Assembly: GCA_023391695.1 (NCBI GenBank)
Contig: JAEWAK010000012.1
Location: 310,001 to 374,000 of the forward strand
Direction of reading: 5' to 3'
From: Bacillota bacterium
Lineage (GTDB): Bacteria; Bacillota; Clostridia; Lachnospirales; Lachnospiraceae
DNA length: 64,000 bases
Under the pieces are notes generated by a model. The model worked only from the letters and a program-made list of their open reading frames with translations, was not told the DNA's origin and searched no databases. This document shows, piece by piece, positions 8,572 through 17,988 of the stretch; within the stretch, counting starts at the first letter, position 1, and every line of letters starts with the position of its first letter. Both the position numbers and the translations under genes were made by a program.

Positions 8572-10311
8572 TTGAAACTAAATAATAAATTTTTACTTAT
8601 ATTTATATCAATTTCGCTTCTTCCTATCGTTATTATTACTATTTTTGTATATGGACGGTACACGGATCTTGTAAATAAACAAACCATACAGGTAACCGGC
8701 AGCATTGTTGATAATGCAGTCGAAGCCACTAAGTCCCATATAGATACAATCGATGGGATGACAGAAATCTTCCAGCTATACTCCAATAGTTCTTATAGTG
8801 TTTTAGATGATATTAAAAAATATAGGGTAAAGGGTAATTATACTGTATACGATTTATGGAAAAGCCGGAATAATATGCGTTTCTTGTGTCAGCATCTCTT
8901 ATATTCCAACGATTTTGTAAATGGAGTCTTTATCTTTACCCCCAGTGGTGAAAATATAGGTTATGGCTGGGGTAACGGAATTGATATTCAAAATGATTAT
9001 ACTCCTTTTGAAGATGCTTGGTATAACAGTACCATAGAAAAAAAAGGGCAACTCTATATAAGCGACCTTACTAAAAAAGATTTTATTTTAAATTCCCAAA
9101 GTTCCATTTCTTTTTCCAGAGCCCTTTATGATGTATATACAAAAGATTTTTTAGGAGTTTTACTAATTGACTGTTCTCCGAATGTTTTTGACATAAGCAG
9201 TTCCAATACACTCCCTGGACATGCCTTACTTACAGTTTCTAAAGAAAATGGCAATATCCTATATACTAACATTGATTCTGTAAAAACTATTTTTACAAAT
9301 AAAAGAGATCAAAAAGATATCGCAGTTATTAAAAATACCTTGGACGATACTGCTTTGACGGTTGTGGCGGCTATAGATATGAAACCTATCTATAACGAAT
9401 TTAATTTCACAAAATTTTTAATAATCGGTATTGCAACATCCTGCGCATTTGTTTTTATTATTATATCCATTTTGTTATCAAAGTCCCTTACTAAGCCTAT
9501 AACTACTCTAAGTGAAATAATGCGGGATCACAAAAAACACGGTATGGTAACTGCCGATAAATATCTGAATTTACATAACGAGATTGGTGTACTTTATAAC
9601 GAATATAATAATATGGTAGAAGAAAATAATCAATTTATCAAAGAACAATACCACAATAAACTCATAACCCTGGATTCCCAGATGAAATCTTTGGAAGCTC
9701 AGATTAATTCTCATTTTTTATATAACACATTAGAATCTATAAACAGTATAGCAGAGATTGAGGAAATTGAAAGCATATCCATAATCTCCCTGGCACTTGG
9801 CAATATGCTTCGCTATAGTATTAATACGGAAAGTGAATTGGTAACCGTACAGGATGAGCTTAAAAATGTAAATGATTATATGTCCATACAAAAGATACGA
9901 TTTGATAACCGTTTCGAGATCATTTATCAAATTGATGAGCCAGTCTGTAGATTAAAAGTCTTAAAACTTATATTACAGCCTCTGGTAGAAAATGCTCTGT
10001 ACCATGGTCTTAACCGTTGTTCCATTGCCGGGAAAGTCATAATTGCCGCTACGGTAAATAATGATATTATTTGTTTTGAAATTAATGATACCGGAATGGG
10101 AATGGATGAGAAACAATTAAAAGAAGTACAGGAATCTTTAAATAAGCCAATAATATTTACAGAACTTGGAAGGCGTGAAAAACAAAGTATTGGTTTAAAA
10201 AACATTCATTCCCGACTTGAACTTTATTATGGAATTGGTTATGGATTATCAGTTAAAAGCAAAGAAAATGCAGGTACTACTGTATTGATAAAATTACCTG
10301 TATTAAAATAG
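8572..10311 (+). CDS. YesM-like sensor histidine kinase
   Basis: A 579-residue kinase. It has an N-terminal membrane segment (LLIFISISLLPIVIITIF), an extracytoplasmic sensing domain, a second membrane segment around residues 280-305, HAMP, then the His_kinase domain with the phospho-accepting His at about 381 in INSHFLYNTLES, and a HATPase domain (LVENALYHGL, NDTGMGMDEK). A TTG start at 8572 is chosen since AAGGAGA lies 7 bases upstream; the upstream ATG at 8530 lacks such a site. It should sense an extracellular sugar or the loaded binding protein and phosphorylate the regulator encoded 9 bases downstream. Confidence 0.93.
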   Translation: MKLNNKFLLIFISISLLPIVIITIFVYGRYTDLVNKQTIQVTGSIVDNAVEATKSHIDTIDGMTEIFQLYSNSSYSVLDDIKKYRVKGNYTVYDLWKSRNNMRFLCQHLLYSNDFVNGVFIFTPSGENIGYGWGNGIDIQNDYTPFEDAWYNSTIEKKGQLYISDLTKKDFILNSQSSISFSRALYDVYTKDFLGVLLIDCSPNVFDISSSNTLPGHALLTVSKENGNILYTNIDSVKTIFTNKRDQKDIAVIKNTLDDTALTVVAAIDMKPIYNEFNFTKFLIIGIATSCAFVFIIISILLSKSLTKPITTLSEIMRDHKKHGMVTADKYLNLHNEIGVLYNEYNNMVEENNQFIKEQYHNKLITLDSQMKSLEAQINSHFLYNTLESINSIAEIEEIESISIISLALGNMLRYSINTESELVTVQDELKNVNDYMSIQKIRFDNRFEIIYQIDEPVCRLKVLKLILQPLVENALYHGLNRCSIAGKVIIAATVNNDIICFEINDTGMGMDEKQLKEVQESLNKPIIFTELGRREKQSIGLKNIHSRLELYYGIGYGLSVKSKENAGTTVLIKLPVLK

Positions 10312-10320
10312 GAGGCAACT

Positions 10321-11883
10321 ATGTACCGTTATATAATAATTGATGATGAAGTTTTAACCAGAAAAGGTACTATAAAAAAAATTGGTACATTGGAGGAACA
10401 TGTACAATGTGCAGGTGAAGCCGATAATGGAGAATCAGGTATGCTGCTTATTGCGAAAACCGATCCCGATATCATTATAACCGATATGAATATGCCAGTA
10501 GTAGACGGTACCCAGCTGTTAAAATTAATACGTGAGAAATATCCGGAGAAGCAGATAATCGTTATTAGCGGTTATAAAGATTTCGACTATGCGAAGCAAG
10601 CCATTCAGGCAAAAGTAATAAGTTATATATTGAAACCTTTCAGTAAAGAAGATATACAAAATACTATGAAAGAAGCAATTCATCTGATTGAAAATAATCA
10701 GTCCTCCGGCAATAAAATTATATCAATAGAAGCAGAAAAAGAATATGTCCAATATGGCTATGATATACAAATGTTAAAAAACCTTATTTTAGGTTATCAT
10801 AACAGACACCTAGAGTTAAACTCTGAAAAGTTAAAAACAATGTACTCAATGCATCATATTGTCCTAATGACAATTCATTCTACCTCTGATTTAGATGAGG
10901 CTGCATTAAGTAATTATTCTGTTTCCAATGGATATGGAGACTTAGGCTTATATATTTCCCATCTGAATAATGATAAAATGGGATTCTTTGTCCTTTTTTT
11001 CCCGAATAATACACCAATTAAGCTAAACAGTTTATGCAAACATATTAGCTCGGGGCTTATACAATTACTTATGGAAACTGATTCCTCCGTCTCTATAGGA
11101 ATCAGTAATATTAAACATGATTTGCTGCTGCTAAATGCAGCCTTCAATGAATGCGTGGAAGCTTTAAATTCAAAAAAACTGACTGACTCAAATCATTACT
11201 ATTTTTTTAATGAAATTAATAATACTCATAAACGTCTTAATTGGGAACCTGCTGATGAATTTCTGTTTCGCATTGAAGCGGCAGAGGAAGCTAAAGTTTC
11301 AGGTTTAATTGATGATTTATTTGATTATTTTATGTCTGTGCAGGACTGTACACTCTATGAAGCAAAATTTTATTGTAATGAGTTAATTCAAAAAACTAAA
11401 ATAATGTTAAGCACCTATTATCAGTATTCATCCTTAAATAATGATTCTTCCAGTATTAAGAACATCTTTAATTCAATATTTAACTTTGAGGAAATGAAAG
11501 TATATTTGAAACTTCTTTTCAATAATATAGCTGTAAGTATGTCAACTGCCAGCATTTACACGATTGAAGATAATATTGAAAAAATAAAATTATACATAGA
11601 AAGAAATTATAAAAATAATTTATCTATGGAATTTATATCCTCCCTTTTTTATATGAACAGAAGTTATTGCAGTTTTTTATTCAAGGATAAAACCGGCGAA
11701 AAGTTCGTAGATTATGTTAATCATCTCCGGATAAATAAGGCAAAAGAACTATTAGTTCAAACCAATATCAAGCTTTATCAGATATCTAAATCAGTAGGGT
11801 ATGATAATATCAAATACTTTTTCCGGATATTTAAGAAGCTGACTGGCATGACTCCTGAACAGTATCGTAAAACCGATAAATAA
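10321..11883 (+). CDS. YesN-like response regulator with AraC-type DNA-binding domain
   Basis: A 520-residue regulator. The receiver domain (about 1-125) has the acidic pair IDDE, phospho-acceptor Asp55 in IIITDMNMP, and the Lys of ILKPFSKE. A long middle region follows, and the C-terminal about 100 residues form two helix-turn-helix motifs of AraC type ending in FRIFKKLTGMTPEQYRK. AGGAGG precedes the ATG. It is co-transcribed with the kinase and very probably activates the divergent binding protein-permease-GH78 operon, the usual arrangement for YesMN systems in rhamnogalacturonan loci. Confidence 0.93.
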   Translation: MYRYIIIDDEVLTRKGTIKKIGTLEEHVQCAGEADNGESGMLLIAKTDPDIIITDMNMPVVDGTQLLKLIREKYPEKQIIVISGYKDFDYAKQAIQAKVISYILKPFSKEDIQNTMKEAIHLIENNQSSGNKIISIEAEKEYVQYGYDIQMLKNLILGYHNRHLELNSEKLKTMYSMHHIVLMTIHSTSDLDEAALSNYSVSNGYGDLGLYISHLNNDKMGFFVLFFPNNTPIKLNSLCKHISSGLIQLLMETDSSVSIGISNIKHDLLLLNAAFNECVEALNSKKLTDSNHYYFFNEINNTHKRLNWEPADEFLFRIEAAEEAKVSGLIDDLFDYFMSVQDCTLYEAKFYCNELIQKTKIMLSTYYQYSSLNNDSSSIKNIFNSIFNFEEMKVYLKLLFNNIAVSMSTASIYTIEDNIEKIKLYIERNYKNNLSMEFISSLFYMNRSYCSFLFKDKTGEKFVDYVNHLRINKAKELLVQTNIKLYQISKSVGYDNIKYFFRIFKKLTGMTPEQYRKTDK

Positions 11884-11948
11884 AATCACCTTTCCTCTTG
11901 TTATGTTAGTAGCCTGAACAACTCTATTATAATAGAAAGGTGATTTTT
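11882..11948 (+). terminator. Terminator of the kinase/regulator operon
   Basis: A perfect 13-bp stem, AAAATCACCTTTC (11882-11894) against GAAAGGTGATTTT (11935-11947), ends in a T run. It overlaps the stop codon of the regulator. Confidence 0.85.
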
Positions 11949-11997
11949 TGTATAACAATCGTTTCACACGCATAGCAGGTTAAAGCCTACCAAAAAA

Positions 11998-12026
11998 GGA
12001 ATGCCCCTAATCCGGCATTCCTTTAT
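11998..12026. terminator. Terminator overlapping the 3' end of the acetyltransferase gene
   Basis: An 8-bp stem GGAATGCC (11998-12005) and GGCATTCC (12014-12021) is flanked by A and T runs. It covers the TAG stop of the minus-strand gene, and could also stop plus-strand readthrough. Confidence 0.65.
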
Positions 12027-12564
12027 TTATTAAAACCATATGTATGTGATCTTCCCATTTGCCGTTGATTTTTAAATAATCCTTGGCAGTACCTTCATTA
12101 TAAAACCCGAGCTTATCGGCTACTCTTAAGGAGCGAACATTCTTGGGCATTATATTCGCTTCTATTCTGTGGAGCCCGTAATCATCAAACATGACAGCAA
12201 TTCCTTTTCTTACTGCCTCGGTCATATAACCTTTATTTATCTCCTCTTTGTCCAGTTTATATCCGAGAAAACAGGACATAAAAACTCCTCTGACAATATT
12301 GGTAAAAGAAACGGTACCAATCACCCTGTCCGTGTCTTCTTTTTTATAAATCCATAATCTTAAGGATGTATTGTTACGCATGTCGGTAAAGTCCTTGTCC
12401 AAGAGCTTTTCCTGGCAGGCTGCGGTATAAAACTCCTCCCTTTTCAGGGCTTCCCACTCTTCTAAAAAATCCTTGTTCCTTATGTAATAATCCAGCACCT
12501 GCCCGGCATGGGACTTGTCCAGGACCCTTAACAAAAGTCTTTCCGTCTCATATATCCGCTGCAT
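12007..12564 (-). CDS. GNAT N-acetyltransferase, RimJ/RimL type
   Basis: A 185-residue acetyltransferase that begins in the RimJ/L manner (TERLLLRVLDKSHAGQVLDYY). The acetyl-CoA site region (NKGYMTEAVRKGIAVMFDDYGLHRI) and the RVADKLGFYNEG motif are present. Family members acetylate N-termini of ribosomal proteins or small-molecule amines; the substrate cannot be told from sequence. GGGAGG lies 7 bases before the ATG. It is a single-gene unit with its own terminator, and does not appear tied to the sugar operons around it. Confidence 0.9.
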   Translation of the reverse strand: MQRIYETERLLLRVLDKSHAGQVLDYYIRNKDFLEEWEALKREEFYTAACQEKLLDKDFTDMRNNTSLRLWIYKKEDTDRVIGTVSFTNIVRGVFMSCFLGYKLDKEEINKGYMTEAVRKGIAVMFDDYGLHRIEANIMPKNVRSLRVADKLGFYNEGTAKDYLKINGKWEDHIHMVLINKGMPD

Positions 12565-12650
12565 AATAACCTCCCCAATTAAAATTTTTCAGTCCAGAAT
12601 AAAGGAATTGTAACATGAAATAGAAATTTAATCAAATATGGCAATAAGAA

Positions 12651-12868
12651 TACGGCAGTGCTACAAGTTTAAAACCTGTAAGAATACTGCCGTAAAATAA
12701 TATTTATCCATCATATTTAAATCGGATATTCGCATTCCGCCTTGCTGCATGGCTCTTGCTTATCTGATAAGTTATACTATAGGAACTAAAAGCATGTTCC
12801 TATAGTCAGATGCACGGCGGTAAAGAGCACCGCCTTTTATCAGAAGTTTGGAAAGCAACTTCTGATAA
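12651..12868. repeat. Cluster of perfect hairpins with REP-like copy B, downstream of the DUF4038 gene
   Basis: Four stems follow one another: TACGGCAGT/ACTGCCGTA (12651-12694), CTATAGGAAC/GTTCCTATAG (12777-12805), GGCGGT/ACCGCC (12816-12834, followed by TTTT on the plus strand) and TTATCAGAAGTT/AACTTCTGATAA (12837-12868). The REP-like palindrome CGGATATTCGCATTCCGCC sits at 12723-12741. Direct repeats CTGATAAGTTATA occur near 12764 and 12862. The rest of 12565-12880 shows no gene. Part of the cluster probably serves as the terminator of the second sugar operon. Confidence 0.65.
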
Positions 12869-12880
12869 GTTATATTATAA

Positions 12881-14416
12881 TCATATTTCATCCACACGCC
12901 GGATACGTACAGCCATATACTCATGTCCCGGTAAATCCAGCACGAATTTACCTTTAAACCTTCCGGCTTTGGTAATTGTCATATTCCAGGTATCGATTAC
13001 TTCCGCTTCATAAGTATGTATCTCATCGTAATAATACTCCCGGAAGGACGGCCGGTTAAATCCATAATAATATAAGTAATAACCTCCCTCACCGGAAAAG
13101 ATACTGTCTGCCCTCGCCGCCACTTCATCCCACTTTGCAGCCATTGGTGCCAGTCCATTTGCCGGAGTCTCTTTCAGGATCTGCAATAAAAACTGAAAAC
13201 GTTCCGGACTGTCTCCGTGAAGTGTTCCGCCGTGGGACCACCATAAAATATTCTCGGGATCCATATAAGTTTCGCCGTGTCCCCCATAGCCTCCCCGGCA
13301 GGTGGCTTCCCAGAACCTCCTTACCATTTCCTGGCCGCTGATGTTTCCCCAGCCATGCTGGATATTGCCCTCATAGGCGATTTCATCCAGGACCACCGGC
13401 TTTTTATAACGGATTCTCCATTCGTCAACATACTCAGCCGTTTTATAGGCATCCTGGCGCTGGATACTGCAATGGGTAATCCAGGGCTTTGAGTAATCGT
13501 AGAAGGACTTGCAGTTATGGATGGAACGCAGATGGTTATAAACATCCTTACTGCAGATAATTTCGGCATACCGCTCCCAGTCTTTCGGATTTTTGCGGAT
13601 CATCAGATCGTATTCATTGGCCAGGGACCACCAGACATTCCGGTAAGCACTGAGTCTGGCAATGATGTAATTCCAATATAAATCATCCGCCTCCCTATCC
13701 ATCATGGAAAATCCCCACCGGTCATATGGATGCATGACAATAATATCCGCTTCGATTCCCAGATCCATTAAATCCTTTACCCGCTTTTCAAATTTCCTGA
13801 AGTGTTCCGGGTTAAAACGCAGGTAATCCCAGTTATTTCCGGGAGCACAGCCCGTATACTCATTAAAATTATCTTTTGTCAAAACGGAATTATCGCAGGG
13901 TGTCCCTTCATAAGGATAACTGACCGGTTCCTTGAAATTATAATCATAGTGTTTTGGGAAGATACAGAAGCGTATTTTGTTAAAGGCGCTGCCAGCCAGG
14001 GTCTTTAAGGTCTGTTCCTGGAGCTCTTCCTCCTGAAGGCTCCACACATAGCAGGTCGTTCCCAGGGGGTAATAGGGTGTGCCGTCTTCATAGGCAAAAT
14101 GATAGGTATTCGCCACTCTTACCGGACCGTGATTGTCTTTTTTCGGTGCTGTCACCTCAAATTCCCCCCGGCGGACTTCTTCTGAAAAGCTTCCCTTTAT
14201 TTCAAATGTATAAGGCTCCTCAAAAGACGGCATAAACCTTACTTTATAGATCCCATCCCCGTCATAAAAGCCATCCACACACTTTTCTTCATTTTTGCTC
14301 CGAAATATTCCCTGTATGGTATAATCGGTAAAAGGATTATGATCCGAATAACCTGTTACGGTTACTTCGAATACCTCCCATTTTTCCACTGTTTTCGCAT
14401 AACTTCTCTCTCTCAT
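12881..14416 (-). CDS. DUF5060/DUF4038/DUF5605-type glycoside hydrolase (GH-A clan, GH5/GH140-like)
   Basis: A 511-residue protein. Residues 1-80 are a DUF5060-like beta domain (VEKWEVFEVTVTGYSDHNPF), followed by a TIM barrel starting at YHFAYEDGTPYYPLGTTCYVW, as in DUF4038 enzymes. The acid/base Glu is seen in VWWSLANEYDLM and the nucleophile Glu in PVVLDEIAYEGN. A C-terminal DUF5605-like beta domain ends in GKFVLDLPGHEYMAVRIRRVDEI. No signal peptide is seen, so it is probably cytoplasmic. The start at 14416 follows AAGGAAG; an alternative ATG at 14443 overlaps the permease stop. It is the last gene of the second ABC operon. Known DUF4038 relatives include apiosidases, but the substrate here is open. 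Confidence 0.82.
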   Translation of the reverse strand: MRERSYAKTVEKWEVFEVTVTGYSDHNPFTDYTIQGIFRSKNEEKCVDGFYDGDGIYKVRFMPSFEEPYTFEIKGSFSEEVRRGEFEVTAPKKDNHGPVRVANTYHFAYEDGTPYYPLGTTCYVWSLQEEELQEQTLKTLAGSAFNKIRFCIFPKHYDYNFKEPVSYPYEGTPCDNSVLTKDNFNEYTGCAPGNNWDYLRFNPEHFRKFEKRVKDLMDLGIEADIIVMHPYDRWGFSMMDREADDLYWNYIIARLSAYRNVWWSLANEYDLMIRKNPKDWERYAEIICSKDVYNHLRSIHNCKSFYDYSKPWITHCSIQRQDAYKTAEYVDEWRIRYKKPVVLDEIAYEGNIQHGWGNISGQEMVRRFWEATCRGGYGGHGETYMDPENILWWSHGGTLHGDSPERFQFLLQILKETPANGLAPMAAKWDEVAARADSIFSGEGGYYLYYYGFNRPSFREYYYDEIHTYEAEVIDTWNMTITKAGRFKGKFVLDLPGHEYMAVRIRRVDEI

Positions 14417-14439
14417 TGTCTCTTCCTTTCTAGTCTGAA

Positions 14440-15279
14440 TCATGATTTTACCGCTCCTGCCATACCTTCCACAAAATGGCGCTGGAAAATCAGATATACG
14501 ATTATTACCGGAATTACGGAGATCAGGACCCCCGCGCATAAATAACCGTAATCCGTCCCATGCTCACCGACAAATGTCATTAATCCCACGGGAATGGTTT
14601 TTTTCGCATTGTCGTTAATAATAACGCTGGCTAACAGATATTCATTCCAGGTTGCCAGAAAATCCGTAATCAGCAGTGTTGCAACAGCCGGTTTGGAAAC
14701 CGGAAATATAATTCGGATAAAAAGCTGCCATTTGTTACACCCGTCAATATAAGCGGCTTCATCGATATCCTTCGGAATTCCCCTCATGAATCCCCTTAAA
14801 ATCAATATTGCATAAGATAAACCGAATCCAACATAGACATAAAACAAACCAAAATAGGTATTTAAAAGTTTCAGTTTATTAAATATGATGTTGATTGGCA
14901 CCAATGCTATCTGCATGGGCAGCATCATACCGATCAGGAAAAAGATAAAAATACCGGTTTTGTGCCTGATATTAAGACGCGTCAAAGAAAAGGCTGCCAA
15001 TGCTCCCACAAATATCCCCAACGGTACCTTTAAACAGGTAATAATCAGGTCGTTTTTCATATAAGTAAACAAACGGCCTTTGACTATGGCGTTTACAAAA
15101 TTACTCCATGCTATGTTCTCCGGAAGCTTAAAAAGACTTATTCCGGTGTAAAAATCCTGTTTACTCTTAAGCGCCGTGGCAACCAAAGTAAACATGGGAA
15201 CAATCCAAACCAGGGCAAGAATTGTTAAAACCGTATAAAGCACTATCTTTTTCGCAATTTTTTTCTGTTTTCCCTCCAT
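14440..15279 (-). CDS. CUT1 sugar ABC transporter permease (MalG type), second cassette
   Basis: A 279-residue, six-segment permease with EAA loop IPKDIDEAAYIDGCNKWQLF and C-terminus GAVKS. AAGGAGG lies before the ATG. Its stop (14440-14442) is within a few bases of the hydrolase gene, indicating co-transcription. It needs a shared ATPase encoded elsewhere. Confidence 0.92.
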   Translation of the reverse strand: MEGKQKKIAKKIVLYTVLTILALVWIVPMFTLVATALKSKQDFYTGISLFKLPENIAWSNFVNAIVKGRLFTYMKNDLIITCLKVPLGIFVGALAAFSLTRLNIRHKTGIFIFFLIGMMLPMQIALVPINIIFNKLKLLNTYFGLFYVYVGFGLSYAILILRGFMRGIPKDIDEAAYIDGCNKWQLFIRIIFPVSKPAVATLLITDFLATWNEYLLASVIINDNAKKTIPVGLMTFVGEHGTDYGYLCAGVLISVIPVIIVYLIFQRHFVEGMAGAVKS

Positions 15280-15291
15280 TGCCCGGCCTCC

Positions 15292-16164
15292 TTAATTTTC
15301 TTTCGCAGTAAATGACACATACGGCACAATTACCACCAGCATCATAATAACCATTATGCAGGACACGGCGGTTCCAAGCCCTACATTATTATACTGGAAT
15401 GTCTGGGAATACATGTAGGTAGATAACATCTGTGTAGAATTATTCGGTCCTCCTCCGGTCAAGCCCTGTACTACATCAAAAACTTTCATTGCAGCTACAA
15501 TCAAAGTGGCTATTACTATGACAAAAGTTTCCTTCATCAGGGGAACCGTTATATAAATGAATTTCTTAATGGAACCGGCACCATCGATGGTAGCTGCTTC
15601 CAGTACGTCTATGGATACGGACTGTAAGCCTGCCAAAAACAGGAGTGTCGGCTGACCCACGGCCTGCCACAAAGAAGCTGCAAATACGGCATACAGGCTG
15701 TACTTAGGATTAGAAATCCAGCTTTGGGAGAAATCACTTCCCAAGGCTTTCAAAAACTGGTTAATAAATCCGACGTTGGGATTATAAATCCATCTCCAAA
15801 TAATAGCCACTGCAATGGGTGCTATAACACATGGGAAATAAAAAAATCCCCGAAAAAACGTTCTTCCTTTAAATTCTTTGTTAAGCAGCAATGCCAGGCC
15901 CAAAGAAACCGTCATGGTCATAAGAATGGTTAATGCAATCCATATCAGGTTATTTTTAAGTGCGGTAAAAAAAATTTTATCTGCCGTAAACAGCTTCAGG
16001 TAATTTCCCAGTCCGATAAATTTCATTTTCCCAATGCCATTCCAGTTAAATAAACTGATATACAAGGAATAGAAGACCGGGATTATGATTACCGACAGAT
16101 ATATAATGCCGGCCGGAATTAAAAAGGCATATGCGCTAAATTCAAATTTTTTCTCTTTTTTCAT
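15292..16164 (-). CDS. CUT1 sugar ABC transporter permease (MalF type), second cassette
   Basis: A 290-residue permease with EAA loop IDVLEAATIDGAGSIKKFI. The start MKKEKKFEF at 16164 is preferred, with GGGGAT upstream. The longer frame to 16254 runs through hairpin-forming sequence and has no membrane-protein character. It pairs with the MalG-type protein 12 bases downstream. Confidence 0.9.
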   Translation of the reverse strand: MKKEKKFEFSAYAFLIPAGIIYLSVIIIPVFYSLYISLFNWNGIGKMKFIGLGNYLKLFTADKIFFTALKNNLIWIALTILMTMTVSLGLALLLNKEFKGRTFFRGFFYFPCVIAPIAVAIIWRWIYNPNVGFINQFLKALGSDFSQSWISNPKYSLYAVFAASLWQAVGQPTLLFLAGLQSVSIDVLEAATIDGAGSIKKFIYITVPLMKETFVIVIATLIVAAMKVFDVVQGLTGGGPNNSTQMLSTYMYSQTFQYNNVGLGTAVSCIMVIMMLVVIVPYVSFTAKEN

Positions 16165-16317
16165 AGATATCCCCATTGCATGGGGCTGCAACAACCCCAC
16201 TGCCTGCCCCATATAAAACAGGTTGAAAGAATCCCTTCTGCGGCGTCCTTTCACTTATATATTTTCCTTCAACCTTTCCGACATGACGCCGCTTATGCGG
16301 CATCATAATTAATGGGT

Positions 16318-16341
16318 AAAGGGCCGCCGGGGCAGCCCTTT
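16318..16341 (-). terminator. Intercistronic hairpin between binding protein and permease
   Basis: AAAGGGC (16318-16324) pairs with GCCCTTT (16335-16341). It lies just after the binding-protein stop and probably acts as a partial terminator or message stabiliser, so that the binding protein is made in excess over the permeases. Another small stem, GCCGC/GCGGC, lies near 16288-16300. Confidence 0.5.
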
Positions 16342-16347
16342 AAGCCC

Positions 16348-17673
16348 TTATTTGCTGTGATAGGCTTCGATTGCTGCCTGAATGTTGGCTGCTCCCTCTT
16401 CCGGAGTCATCTCTCCGAATGCGATCGCATCCTGTGCATCAAATAAAGCATCTGCAACTTCTGTCGGCAGAGCCTGGTCCGTAATGGTAAAAGTTCCGTT
16501 TTCATTGCTTGTCTTAATCATTTTTTCCACATTCGGCTGTCCTTCCGGCATAGCGGCATTATTAAACGGAAGGGGCAGATTATAATACTCGGCATACTTT
16601 TCCGCATTTTCTTCGCTGTAGTAGTAATCCATGAATTTTATGCATGCATCTAATTCTTCATCGGTAAGGTTTTTATTAAACTGGGTCATCTCTGCAAAAG
16701 AAGATAAGCGGTTGGTACCTCCTGACGGGAAGGGAAAGGTTGAAAATAAATTAAGGTCAACCTCATCTGCCAGGATATTACCGTCATACCACTGGCCCTG
16801 AATATCCATGGCGGTTGCTCCGGAAGCCATATTCATCAGCGTATCATTCGGGTCTGCCGTTATAAAACCTTCCGGAAAATATCCTTTCTTGCAAAATTCC
16901 TGATATTTGGCAAGGGCTTTTATCACGGCATCATTATTCCAGCTTTCGTCAAAAGTATTTAACTTATCATGAAGTTCGGCGCCTGCATAGTGTTCGATCA
17001 GCAGTTCTACAAATCTCATAACATGCCATCCGTTTAACCCTGCAGTAGATATGGGAGTAACTCCGTTTTCCTTTAAAGTGGCACAAGCCTGCTCAAATTC
17101 TTCAAAGGTAGAAGGCACCGCAATATTATATTTTTCAAAGATATCTTTCCGGTAATAGACATCCAATACATTGTAACTGGTAGGATATCCTGCCAGAGTA
17201 CCGCTAAGCTGACACAGATTTAATGCTCCTGAACTGAATTTGTCCGCCCAGTTATGTTCTTTCGCATAATCCGTCAAATCATATGTAAGTCCGTTTTCCG
17301 CATAAAAACCGCCTAAGCTTCCGCCCCAGTTAAACCACATGGAAGGAAGGGTATCCGCAGTGGCGGCAACTTTACATGCATCTTTAATCCCATCCGTATC
17401 ATAAAAGGAAACCGTAACTTTTATATTATTGCCTGCCGCATTAAATGCCTCTGCAATGGGATCCACTGCTTCCTGCCTGGTAGACAGTGTCCAGAAAGTA
17501 ACTTCTACGGGTTTTACAGAATTTTCTTCCCCGCTCCCGGTCCCCGAATTTTCCGTTTCCGCGGCATTATTATTTTCCGGGGCAGAGGAAGTATCTTTAC
17601 TGCATGCGGATAAAAAGATTGAAAATAACATTGTGGTTACCAGTAATAATGCTGTTAATTTTTTGATTTTCAT
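16348..17673 (-). CDS. Extracellular sugar-binding lipoprotein, second cassette
   Basis: A 441-residue SBP family 1 protein. A lipoprotein signal peptide ends at IFLSAC (Cys at about residue 24), followed by an acidic Asn/Glu/Ser linker and the binding fold (VTFWTLSTRQEAVDPIAEAF, IQGQWYDGNILADEV). GGGAGG precedes the ATG. It leads the operon with two permeases and the DUF4038-type hydrolase. AT-rich operator-like sites upstream match those of the adjoining LacI gene, its likely regulator. Confidence 0.92.
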   Translation of the reverse strand: MKIKKLTALLLVTTMLFSIFLSACSKDTSSAPENNNAAETENSGTGSGEENSVKPVEVTFWTLSTRQEAVDPIAEAFNAAGNNIKVTVSFYDTDGIKDACKVAATADTLPSMWFNWGGSLGGFYAENGLTYDLTDYAKEHNWADKFSSGALNLCQLSGTLAGYPTSYNVLDVYYRKDIFEKYNIAVPSTFEEFEQACATLKENGVTPISTAGLNGWHVMRFVELLIEHYAGAELHDKLNTFDESWNNDAVIKALAKYQEFCKKGYFPEGFITADPNDTLMNMASGATAMDIQGQWYDGNILADEVDLNLFSTFPFPSGGTNRLSSFAEMTQFNKNLTDEELDACIKFMDYYYSEENAEKYAEYYNLPLPFNNAAMPEGQPNVEKMIKTSNENGTFTITDQALPTEVADALFDAQDAIAFGEMTPEEGAANIQAAIEAYHSK

Positions 17674-17748
17674 AGTTTTCCTCCCAGTTTAAAGTTAATT
17701 TAACAATTACTACATAATAATATCTCTGTGCGCACATACGATTAATTA

Positions 17749-17834
17749 CGTTTAAATTTAAATTATTCCCCTATTAATTTAAATATTTAAACTTAATCTA
17801 AATTAAATTTAACATATTATAAATAATATTTCAA
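17749..17834 (-). promoter_or_regulatory. Probable promoter and AT-rich operators of the second ABC operon
   Basis: A candidate promoter on the minus strand is TTGAAA (17829-17834), 17-base spacer, TAAATT (17806-17811). Downstream of it are repeated TTTAAATT/AATTTAAA blocks between 17749 and 17800, closely like the palindrome over the LacI gene promoter at 19031-19076. The remainder of 17674-17988 is very AT-rich with no gene; TAAATCT/AGATTTA (17948-17969) may end the LacI message. Confidence 0.5.
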
Positions 17835-17988
17835 GTAATTTATATATTTTTGTTATTTTATATATTTTTACTCCTTATATTTTGTGCATATCGTATATAT
17901 TATATTAATTTCCCTACTTTTCAGATTTAAATGACAATAAAAAAAGATAAATCTTTTAAAACAGATTTACCTTTTAAATTTATTTTAT

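Noticed and set aside
12810..13013. Plus-strand open frame over the end of the DUF4038 gene
   Set aside because: It is a shadow of the minus-strand gene and the hairpin cluster; no ribosome site.
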